Source: CAWHYG01 sp963833505 (GTDB lineage: Bacteria > Eisenbacteria > RBG-16-71-46 > CAIMUX01). From it: DNA of 64,000 nucleotides. The translations under genes were made by a program, and so were the position numbers. Every line of letters starts with the position of its first letter. Within the stretch, counting starts at the first letter, position 1. Shown here one piece after another: positions 57,589 through 64,000 of the stretch. The notes under the pieces are model-generated. The model saw only the letters and a program-made list of their open reading frames with translations, was not told where the DNA came from and did not search any database. The stretch spans positions 1,674,001 through 1,738,000 of the forward strand of contig CAWHYG010000007.1 of the NCBI GenBank assembly GCA_963833505.1. The letters are read 5' to 3'.

Positions 57589-57870
57589 GTGGGGCTCGCT
57601 CCGGCCTTGTGCGCGTCGAGCTGGGAGTATCGGTTCTCGGAGAACGACCACGGCGTCTCCACCACCACGTTTGGGGGCAGAGAGGTCCGGTGGGTCCGCG
57701 GATTCGAGACGAGCGCGGGATGGGAGTTCGGATCCGGCGGCCATCTCCGCGGGGAGATCGGCATCGACCAGCTCTCCACTTCATCGCTTGACCGGCTCAA
57801 CGTGGTGGCCGAACGTCCAAGCGGGCTTTATCAATGGAGCGCCCATGTCGGGCTGGGCTGGGCGTTCTGA
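57589..57870 (+). pseudogene. C-terminal fragment of an outer-membrane beta-barrel protein
   Basis: Frame with alternating strands WEYRFSENDHGVSTTTFGGR, VRWVRGFETSAGWEFG, HLRGEIGIDQLSTSSL and SGLYQWSAHVGLGWAF, ending with the C-terminal phenylalanine typical of outer-membrane barrels. No signal peptide or first part is present; upstream sequence in this frame is disturbed, so it is probably the end of a truncated gene. Possible start GTG 57589 is arbitrary. Confidence 0.55.
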
Positions 57871-57883
57871 CGAGGGGCCTGAT

Positions 57884-58722
57884 GTGCCCGTTTCGGTCTC
57901 CGTTCACCCTCGCGGGGACCTCCGCAGTCACGGGAGACACGGCGGGCATGGTCTGAGCCTGCGGCTTCGCCGCCGGTTCAGATCCCTTCCGGCAACATGG
58001 GTCTTCCTGCTGCTCGGCGCGACCGCCCTCTCCGTCGCTCGCGCCGCGCCCGCCGACCTGATCGTCCTCCAGGAGACCGGCCGGATGCAGGACAGCCTTC
58101 CGGTGCTACAACCCAGCCCGCGGAGCCCGGAGGTCATTCAGGTTCTGACGCGGGGGTTCTCCGACAGCCTCCTGCACCTGCACAACCTGGAACAGGTATA
58201 CCTGCAGCGGCAGCAGGGAAGGGAGCCACAGCCGGCGGTGTTGCTGCTGTCCCATCGCCAGGGCGGCTTTCCCTGCCGCGGGTTCGTCCTCGACGGCCGC
58301 GTGGAGCGCGACCGCGACTTCGTCGACCTCGACGGGAAGTCCGGCCTTTGCGGGAGCTTCGGCGCGATGGACCAGATCTTCCCCCATGAGCTGGCCCATG
58401 TCATGGTGCGGGAGCTGGCCGGGGACGCGAAATCAGGCGGCTCGAACCAGATCCACGCCGTCGGCGTGGCCACGGATGAGGAGACCGCGTTCAGCGAGGG
58501 ATTCGCCGAGCACATGCAGATCATGGCCTTGAACGACCCCGGCGCGGACGCCCGGACCCGGGCGATTGTGGCCGGCCGGCGGGCGGCGGACTGGGCGGCC
58601 GGCGCGCTGGGCCAGTATCGCCGGGAGCTGACCGCCCGCGCGGCCTGGTTCACGCCTCGGCGCACCGGCTTCGTGCTCTGGTTCAGCCGGGCCGAGCAGA
58701 TCCAACGATATTACGACGTGCT
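57884..58722 (+). pseudogene. Exported zinc metalloprotease-like gene, truncated at 3' end
   Basis: From GTG 57884, with GAGGGG upstream, about 280 residues: signal-like region (WVFLLLGATALSVARAAP), then DQIFPHELAHVMVRELAGD with HExxH at residues 168-172 and TAFSEGFAEHMQIM, where E205 would be the third zinc ligand (gluzincin-like). After WFSRAEQIQRYYD at about 58718, the reading frame continues as the antisense of a different gene (GT39-type membrane protein), so the 3' part is lost and the following residues in this frame are not native. Probably a secreted or periplasmic peptidase when intact. Confidence 0.7.
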
Positions 58723-59232
58723 CGCCTTGTTCAACATCCCGAGTCCGAGCAGCAGGCCGAGCAGCAGCCAGGATCGGGCCGTTCCCTTCTCCAGCGCGCG
58801 CCAGAGCATGAGCGCGGCCAGCGCCCAGAAGAGCGTGTCGAATGTGTTCATGCTGTAATAGTGGTCGACCACCAGATAGACCGGCGCCAGCAGGACGGCG
58901 AGGCAGGCCAGGGCCTGGGCGAATCGACCTCCACCGAAGGCGCGGGCCAGGAGTCCGGTGACCACGACCGTCGCCGCCCCCGCCAGCGCGGGCAGGAGGC
59001 GCAACGCGGGGAGCGAGTCTCCCAGGAGCCGGCGCTGCAAGGCCAGAAGAGCGATCGACAGAGGCGGCTGGTCGACGTAGCCCCACGCCGAATGCTTGCT
59101 GCACGCGATGTAGTACAGCTCGTCCCGGAAATAGCCGAAGCGGGAGATCGCGACAGCGTGCAGAATCAGCTTGAGCGCGGCGAAAGCCAGGGGCACCGCA
59201 AGGGCTGCAGCACCGGGATGACGTGTCTTCAT
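58711..59232 (-). pseudogene. GT39/ArnT-like glycosyltransferase gene, truncated at 3' end
   Basis: From ATG 59232: MKTRHPGAAALAVPLAFAAL, then FGYFRDELYYIACSKHSAWG with the acidic DELYY signature of PMT-family (GT39) enzymes in the first loop, PPLSIALLALQRRLLGDS, VVDHYYSMNTFDTLFWALAA and LLGLLLGLGMLNKAST. This is about 173 residues, roughly one third of a normal protein. It stops where the metalloprotease-like gene (opposite strand) begins to lose its sequence, so the two have been joined tail to tail by a deletion or rearrangement near 58720. Confidence 0.75.
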
Positions 59233-59316
59233 GCGCCGAGAATCAGAGCGGACGGGCCGGCGGTCAAGTGGAGGTTGGCGACGGCGCGCCGTTCGAAAAT
59301 AGGTCGGAGTAATCCG

Positions 59317-59325
59317 TGCTATAAT
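59317..59325 (+). promoter_or_regulatory. Extended -10 promoter element
   Basis: TGC followed directly by a perfect TATAAT (59320-59325), about 120 bp upstream of the ATG at 59445. No good -35 was found, but extended -10 (TGN-TATAAT) promoters do not need one. Confidence 0.55.
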
Positions 59326-59444
59326 GAACCAGAGTCGATTGTCCCGGGAATTCCCGTCTCCAGAGGTCCGCCGCGTGCAACGCGGGGAGCCACTTCGCGT
59401 GCCGCTCTCGGCCGGACGAATGCGCGCCCGCGGGAGGAGGATCG

Positions 59445-60893
59445 ATGCGCCAGAGCCCTCGGTTCCTTGCTTTACTGGTCGGATGGGGAATCCTGGCCGC
59501 GCCTTCGATCTGCCGTTCTTCCGATCTGCACGCGCCAACCAGCGCGCCGGCGACGCCGACCATGCCTTCCGGCGATCTGGACGGCGCGGTGTCGGCCCTC
59601 CTGGAATTTCGAGGGGACCTGATCGCCGCGGGCGACTTCACGAAGATTGCGGGAGCTCCCGCCGACCACATCGCACGATGGAACGGCTCTTCCTGGGAGG
59701 CGCTGGGCGGGGGCGCCGATGGCGCCGTCGCCGATCTTGCGGTCTACCAGGACGCCCTGATCGCCACCGGGAATTTTAAGAGCATCGGCGGCGTGCCGGC
59801 CCGGTGGATTGCTCGCTGGGATGGCACGACCTGGAGCCCGTTGGGCGCGGGACTGGAGGCGCCTGGAGCGCAGCTCGCCGTGGTCGCGGACAGCCTCTAT
59901 GCCAGCGGCGCATACACCGAGTCTACGGCGGACATGGCGCCGTTGCTCTGGCGGTGGGACGGAAACGAGTGGTCCAAGCTCCCGGCTTCCACCGGCCTCT
60001 TCCTGTCGCACAAGTACGCGACCGGCATCTTCGCCCACCTGAACAGGCTCCTGGTCGTCTGGGAACCTCCGCCCTCCTTTGACTGGGACCCCCCCATCGT
60101 GGTCTGGAGTTCCGAGGCCAGCAGTTGGGATGGCACGTCGTGGACCGAATTCCCCACGAGTCAGGACCCTGGCTCCACGCTCCGCACGCAGATGGATCCG
60201 ACGACCTTCGCCACGATCGGCGACTCGCTGGTCGCGGGCGGATTCCTCTTCGGCCTGTCTCCTTCCGGCTCCTGGTACAACTGGTTCGCTTGCGTCGCCG
60301 CAGACCTGGCGGATGATTGGTATCCGCTCACCACATTCAACGAACAGCCCGCCGAACTGCTGGTTCATGGGGGGCGGCTCTTCGGCGTGTTCTACGTCCC
60401 CGCGACCTCCGACGGGTTTGAAATCCGCCGTTTCGCCGAAGGGCGGTGGACGCTCATCACTCCGAACGGCGACCGTCCCGGACCGCTCACCATCGGCTCG
60501 TACCACGGTCTGCTCGTGGCGGCCGGCGCGCTGCCGATCGAAGAGGGCCTGCCCGCTTCCGGTCTCGCGGCCTGGGACGGATCCCGCTGGTGGACGCTGG
60601 GCGCCGTTGCCAGGTCGGTTTTTCACGCGGAGGCCGCGTCGCCCGATCCGTTCATGTCCTCGATCCGCCTATCGTTCGAAGTGCCGTCGGCGCAGCACAT
60701 CCGGGCCACCGTGCTGGACGTCCTGGGTCGCCGCGTCTGCACCCTGCTCGATGCCCCGGTTTCGGTCGGGTCGCACGAGATCGAGTGGAACGGCACGACG
60801 GCGGGCGGACGATCGGTCCCTTCCGGGGTCTTCCTGATCCGGCTGGAAAGCCCTGGAATGACCATGACGCAGCGGGTGGTCCGCGTGCGCTGA
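59445..60893 (+). CDS. Secreted beta-propeller protein with C-terminal FlgD-like sorting domain
   Basis: 482 residues from ATG 59445 behind a perfect AGGAGGA. Signal peptide near residues 1-25 (RFLALLVGWGILAAPSICRS). A series of repeats such as LLEFRGDLIAAGDFTKIAGA, IARWNGSSWEALGGGADGAV and IARWDGTTWSPLGAGLEAPG gives a kelch or delta-60-like propeller. The C-terminus FMSSIRLSFEVPSAQHIRATVLDVLG, GSHEIEWNGTTAGGRSVPSG and VFLIRLESPGMTMTQRVVRV is a FlgD-Ig/T9SS-type domain. The repeats resemble those in the broken lipoprotein at 5731. Exported; function unknown. Confidence 0.82.
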   Translation: MRQSPRFLALLVGWGILAAPSICRSSDLHAPTSAPATPTMPSGDLDGAVSALLEFRGDLIAAGDFTKIAGAPADHIARWNGSSWEALGGGADGAVADLAVYQDALIATGNFKSIGGVPARWIARWDGTTWSPLGAGLEAPGAQLAVVADSLYASGAYTESTADMAPLLWRWDGNEWSKLPASTGLFLSHKYATGIFAHLNRLLVVWEPPPSFDWDPPIVVWSSEASSWDGTSWTEFPTSQDPGSTLRTQMDPTTFATIGDSLVAGGFLFGLSPSGSWYNWFACVAADLADDWYPLTTFNEQPAELLVHGGRLFGVFYVPATSDGFEIRRFAEGRWTLITPNGDRPGPLTIGSYHGLLVAAGALPIEEGLPASGLAAWDGSRWWTLGAVARSVFHAEAASPDPFMSSIRLSFEVPSAQHIRATVLDVLGRRVCTLLDAPVSVGSHEIEWNGTTAGGRSVPSGVFLIRLESPGMTMTQRVVRVR

Positions 60894-60938
60894 CATCGGA
60901 AGGCCCGCTCGCTTTCGCGCGTCCGCCCGGGTTGGGAG

Positions 60939-61080
60939 ACGCTTCCGGCCGCCTCTGGCCCCGCCGCCGCTTGCGCCGTTCGACGTACTCTTTGAGGGCG
61001 GAATCGACAGCCGCCCGCTTGGTCTTGTGGTGTCCGAGCCTCTTGGCTTCCGCCACGAGGTCACCGATGACACCGTTCAC
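60939..61080 (-). pseudogene. VapB-type antitoxin remnant
   Basis: From GTG 61080 the frame gives NGVIGDLVAEAKRLGHHKTK and RAAVDSALKEYVERRKRRRG, close to the VapB pattern (DLVAEAKRLGHHKTKxAAV...LEEYVRRRK), then leaves the family in low-complexity sequence that is antisense of the propeller gene. No toxin gene lies downstream. It is probably an orphan piece of a vapBC locus. Confidence 0.65.
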
Positions 61081-61145
61081 CTTCCTCGGGTACCATTTCC
61101 GGCAGCACCAAATCGAGAACAGGTCCCCAATCCGAAAGGAATTCC

Positions 61146-61316
61146 ATGCGATCCATCAACCATCCGGTCGTGGTCAAGAGCGGCGCGAGCGGGGGAATCG
61201 GCGCCGCCGTCGCTCGACCGCCTGCAGTCGAAGGTGGAAGACCGGTCCCGGCAGCTCGCTGGGAATGGGAGCTTCCGGAAGTCGCCGTCCAGGGCGGTCC
61301 GGGGCCTCGTTCCTAG
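61146..61316 (+). pseudogene. Short-chain dehydrogenase (SDR) N-terminal fragment
   Basis: From ATG 61146 the frame reads HPVVVKSGASGGIGAAVARP, resembling the SDR cofactor site TGxxxGxG (VVVTGASGGIGAAVAR), and then a weak continuation until the stop at 61316. It is only 56 residues and the rest of the enzyme is missing. It directly precedes the serine hydrolase. Confidence 0.45.
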
Positions 61317-61341
61317 GCGGCGCCTTCGAAGAGATCCACCC

Positions 61342-62418
61342 ATGCGCTTGCGGGAGTCGAAGGACCTGCCGACGAGTTCCATTCGCGCGATCGTAGAAGA
61401 GGTTCGACGAGAGCGGAACGTGCCCGGAATCGTCGTTGCGTACACCCGTGGAGACGGACCCGTTGAACACCTCTCGACCGGAATCGACGCGTCGGGGACT
61501 CCTCTGGCTCCGGAGACCCTTCTCCCAGTCGCCTCGGTGACCAAGCTCGGGACCGCGCTCGCCCTGCTCCGTCTGGCCGCGCGTGGTGCGCTCTCGATCG
61601 ACGATCCGCTCTCTTCTCATCTTCCCCAGGCCTCCGCCGCCGTCCCCGGAGTGACCCTGCGCCGGCTTCTCTGCCACACGAGCGGGCTTCCCTTTGATCT
61701 CCCGCCGGGCGCCGCGCCCTATGCGCCGGGCCTCGACTGGCCCGCGCTGGCCCGCGCTTGTCTCACGACACCGCTTCAGGATCCTCCCATGACGCGGGTC
61801 CGCTACAGCAACATCGGACCGGGACTCCTCGCGCGCATCGTGGAAATGAGGACCGGACTCCCCTTCCCGTCGGCCCTTCGGGATCTCGTTCTCGATCCGC
61901 TTCAGATCGATGGATGGTTGGGAGAGGCACCTCCACGCCCTGTCGCAAAGTTGACCGGAAGTCTGGGAAAGCACGCAGGCACCGAGATCGAAGCGTACAA
62001 CTCGCCCTTCTGGAGGTCGCTCGGGCTTCCTTGGGGGGGGCTGATCACGACGGCGGCGGGGGCGCTCGCGCTGGTCCGCGCATTCAGCGGTGTGCCGCCC
62101 GATTTTCTCCCGGACGACCTGCGGGCGGATGCAACGGGCGATTCCACCGAGGGCCTTCCGGGAGGCCTCTACGACTCGCTCGCCTGGCCGAAGTGTCCCT
62201 GGGGTCTCGGGCCGGAGCTGCGCGGCGAGAAAGCGCCACACCATTCGCCGCAGCAGGCGTCTCCCGGCTCATTCGGACATGTCGGGGCCAGCGGAAGCCT
62301 GGCCTGGTCGGACCCCGAGGCGGGGATTTCCTGGGCCGTTCTGGGGACGCGCACGTTCGAGACATGGTGGAAGGATCTGGGGAGGATCGGGGGAGCGTTG
62401 TATTCGATTGATGAGTAG
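61342..62418 (+). CDS. Serine hydrolase, beta-lactamase class C-like fold
   Basis: 358 residues from ATG 61342. SxxK catalytic motif at S65-V-T-K68 (LLPVASVTKLGTALAL), YSN at 155-157 (TRVRYSNIGPGLLARI) and HVGASGS in the third motif position (KTG/HxG-like), all in order and with spacing like class C beta-lactamase-related esterases and peptidases. Between them is LCHTSGLPFDLPPGAAP, the common HTSGL block. No signal peptide is seen, so it may be cytoplasmic. Complete at 358 residues. Substrate unknown; beta-lactam hydrolysis is not implied. Confidence 0.88.
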   Translation: MRLRESKDLPTSSIRAIVEEVRRERNVPGIVVAYTRGDGPVEHLSTGIDASGTPLAPETLLPVASVTKLGTALALLRLAARGALSIDDPLSSHLPQASAAVPGVTLRRLLCHTSGLPFDLPPGAAPYAPGLDWPALARACLTTPLQDPPMTRVRYSNIGPGLLARIVEMRTGLPFPSALRDLVLDPLQIDGWLGEAPPRPVAKLTGSLGKHAGTEIEAYNSPFWRSLGLPWGGLITTAAGALALVRAFSGVPPDFLPDDLRADATGDSTEGLPGGLYDSLAWPKCPWGLGPELRGEKAPHHSPQQASPGSFGHVGASGSLAWSDPEAGISWAVLGTRTFETWWKDLGRIGGALYSIDE

Positions 62419-62719
62419 AGATCCGTCGTGACCGGCTCCTCCCCGTTCTCCGCCGATCTGGCAGATCTAGCTGGAGATCGCGCAGATCTCTCGCGGACGC
62501 TGAAGTCAAATCATGGAATTCAGTTCGGCCATCACCAGCTCTGGTGGCTCCCAGCTGGATCGTTCTGTAGCGCTTGCCCTGGAAACCAGTCCTGTCACCG
62601 TTCAGGTCTCTGATCGTTCGAAGCCTTGGGAGAGTTTGCCGCTGGCCTGATCAGCGCCGCCCGCGGCGGAACGCTACTCTTGTCCCTCACCTTGAAGAGG
62701 GGGGATCGGAGCGAACTTC
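62419..62719. other. Intergenic stretch before the IS21 relic
   Basis: 301 bases between the serine hydrolase and the IS21 fragment. Short frames only; I see no recognisable gene or repeat. Confidence 0.4.
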
Positions 62720-63104
62720 TTGAAGAGTCATTTGCGGGTAACCATCGAGATTTTAGCGAGTTGCGGCGACGGCCATCGGGAGATCGCCCGGCGGACCGGA
62801 GTCGACCGCAGGACCACCTGCCGGTACGTCCGGCAGGCAAATCCACCCGGGGTCGCCAGCGGCTCCGAGCCGATCGCCGTTGAGGATTCCCCCCGGCCAC
62901 CGGCTCCCGGGAGCTCCCGCGGCTGCGGCCGCGCACGCGACGGCGTCGGCCTGCGAGCCGCACCGGTCCTGGATCGAGGAGCAGGTCGGGCTGGGGCGCA
63001 ATGCCCAGATCATCTACCAGGATCCGATCGAGGCTGGTGAGTTCCGCCGCGGCTACAACCCGGTCAAGCGGTTCGTGGCCCGGCTGAAGCTCCGCGACTG
63101 GATC
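62720..63104 (+). pseudogene. IS21-family istA transposase relic, frameshifted and truncated
   Basis: TTG 62720 starts VTIEILASCGDGHREIARRT, then GVDRRTTCRYVRQANPPGVA, the IstA N-terminal helix-turn-helix. After about 62910 the match moves to another frame: SACEPHRSWIEEQVGLGRNA, QIIYQDPIEAGEFRRGYNPV and KRFVARLKLRDW, the next part of IstA. It stops matching at about 63104, where a 42-bp tandem repeat begins. The DDE catalytic domain and istB are missing. Confidence 0.8.
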
Positions 63105-63652
63105 GACTTGGACGACCGAAGCGTCGTACCCAAGCGTAGGTGGACCGGTTCACACGACCGAAGCGTCGTACCCAAGCGTAGGTGGACCGGTTCACTCGAC
63201 CGAGGCGGCGTACCCAAGCTTGGGTGGACCGCTTCACACGACCGAGGCGGCGCACCCAAGCTTGGGTGGACCGCTTCACACGACCGAGGCGGCGCACCCA
63301 AGCTTGGGTGGACCGCTTCACACGACCGAGGCGGCGTACCCAAGCTTGGGTGGACCGCTTCACACGACCGAGGCGGCGTACCCAAGCTTGGGTGGACCGC
63401 TTCACACGACCGAGGCGGCGTACCTACGCGTAGGTGGACCGCTTCACACGACCGAGGCGGCGTACCTACGCGTAGGTGGACCGAGTTGGACGAGTGAGGC
63501 GTCGTACCTAAGCGTAGGTGGACCGAGTTGGACGAGTGAGGCGTCGTACCTAAGCGTAGGTGGACCGAGTTGGACGAGTGAGGCGTCGTACCCAAGCGTA
63601 GGTGGACCGAGTTGGACGAGTGAGGCGTCGTACCCAAGCGTAGGTGGACCGA
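63105..63652. repeat. 42-bp tandem repeat with palindromic core, about 12.7 units
   Basis: Units of exactly 42 bp start at 63121, 63163, 63205 and so on to 63583, with a partial unit 63625-63652 and a partial one before 63121. Each has a 14-bp core: ACCCAAGCTTGGGT (perfect palindrome, units 3-7), ACCTACGCGTAGGT (perfect palindrome, units 8-9), or hybrids such as ACCCAAGCGTAGGT and ACCTAAGCGTAGGT with the left arm of one and the right arm of the other. The flanking part also changes from TTCACACGACCGAG (left) to GAGTTGGACGAGTGAG (right). All frames are open because 42 is a multiple of three, so coding cannot be inferred. Confidence 0.9.
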
Positions 63653-63840
63653 CCGTCTGGTCCGGACGCGCACCTGGAAGATCCGGCGGCTGCGCGGGTT
63701 GGGGTCGAGCAGGTTGGCGAAGGTGGTCTCGCTCCCCGTCGACAGGCAGGCCCGCCAGACGGGCTCACCACGGGGAGGCCAGAGCGTGCCGAACAGAAGA
63801 TGATTGTGGAACGTGGAGCAAAGTGGTGGCCCCACCCCTT

Positions 63841-64000
63841 TTACCTCCGCGTCAGCACCACCTTTCCCGCGGTCGCACCGGCCGGGGTCTTGATGCAGGT
63901 CAAGTACACCGCAGCCGGAAGTGGCCTGCCGGAATCGTCCCTCCCGTCCCATACGATGGAATAATCGCCGGGCAGATGCGCCCCGTCGGCCAAGTGGCGG
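63841..64000 (-). CDS. C-terminal end of a secreted protein with FlgD-like sorting domain (runs off right edge)
   Basis: On the minus strand, from the right edge to TAA 63843-63841, the frame reads RHLADGAHLPGDYSIVWDGR, then DDSGRPLPAAVYLTCIKT and TAGKVVLTRR. This is the FlgD-Ig/T9SS type A end pattern (GxYxxxWDGxDxxGxxxPxxVY...KVVLTR). The rest of the gene lies beyond the window. Bases 63653-63840 downstream hold no recognisable gene. Confidence 0.75.
   Translation of the reverse strand, partial: RHLADGAHLPGDYSIVWDGRDDSGRPLPAAVYLTCIKTPAGATAGKVVLTRR

Noticed and set aside
63053..63952. A 299-codon minus-strand repeat protein (VHLRLGTTPHSSN-type repeats)
   Set aside because: The 42-bp unit is a multiple of three and keeps all frames open, so openness is no evidence. 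No start signal or homologous domain was found.

Overview
The window is a piece of a high-GC (about two thirds G+C) Gram-negative genome, probably from an uncultured lineage of the FCB group (Candidatus Eisenbacteria or a neighbour). The reasons are several secreted proteins with C-terminal FlgD-like/T9SS-type sorting domains (ends at 55008, 59445-60893 and the partial gene at the right edge), beta-propeller exported proteins, an RND efflux operon, TatA and an outer-membrane barrel fragment. The taxonomic call is inference; no rRNA or tRNA gene was seen.

Layout. (1) 1-5340, all on the minus strand: a CRISPR-Cas locus with a Cas6-reverse transcriptase-Cas1 fusion (2348-5338), Cas2 (2055-2351), a leader, an array of 8 repeats and 7 spacers (1181-1753), and a partial Cas10/Cmr2-like protein without an HD domain running off the left edge (1-755). 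This is an RT-associated, type III-like system expected to be able to take spacers from RNA. (2) 5523-9664: a graveyard with a relic of an efflux outer-membrane gene and a FN3/beta-propeller lipoprotein gene broken twice, by a 310-bp MITE with 24-bp terminal inverted repeats and by a 1.7-kb DDE-transposase IS at its signal peptide. (3) 9988-19128: an mdtABC-like RND efflux operon with its own outer membrane factor, followed by a DinB/YfiT gene and dnaE (20818-24345). (4) 24616-33340: a small exported protein and a zinc-ribbon coiled-coil protein behind a strong sigma-70-type promoter, an exported propeller, two CNNM/CorC membrane proteins, a PpiD-like SurA/parvulin foldase and a FemAB/GNAT-like protein. 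(5) 33501-44957: polytopic glycosyltransferases, a large secreted TIM-barrel-like protein, and an aminotransferase / radical SAM / methyltransferase cluster. (6) 45162-52380, minus strand: a tight nine-gene operon groEL-folB-folK-deoxynucleoside kinase-panB-panC-GlmU/HIT fusion-LytR_C protein-tatA, with several 4-nt overlaps, a CTG start for folB and a GlmU-like domain fused to a HIT domain with a degenerate histidine triad. (7) 52669-64000: accessory DNA with broken toxin-antitoxin genes (MNT/HEPN, vapC, vapB), two paralogous small membrane proteins, a run of secreted proteins, a chimeric junction between two truncated genes near 58720, a serine hydrolase, an IS21 relic and a 42-bp tandem repeat with a palindromic core (63121-63652).

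The RT-CRISPR locus is the most interesting functional system. Next are the GlmU-HIT fusion, the MITE whose removal restores the interrupted frame, and the palindromic 42-bp repeat tract.
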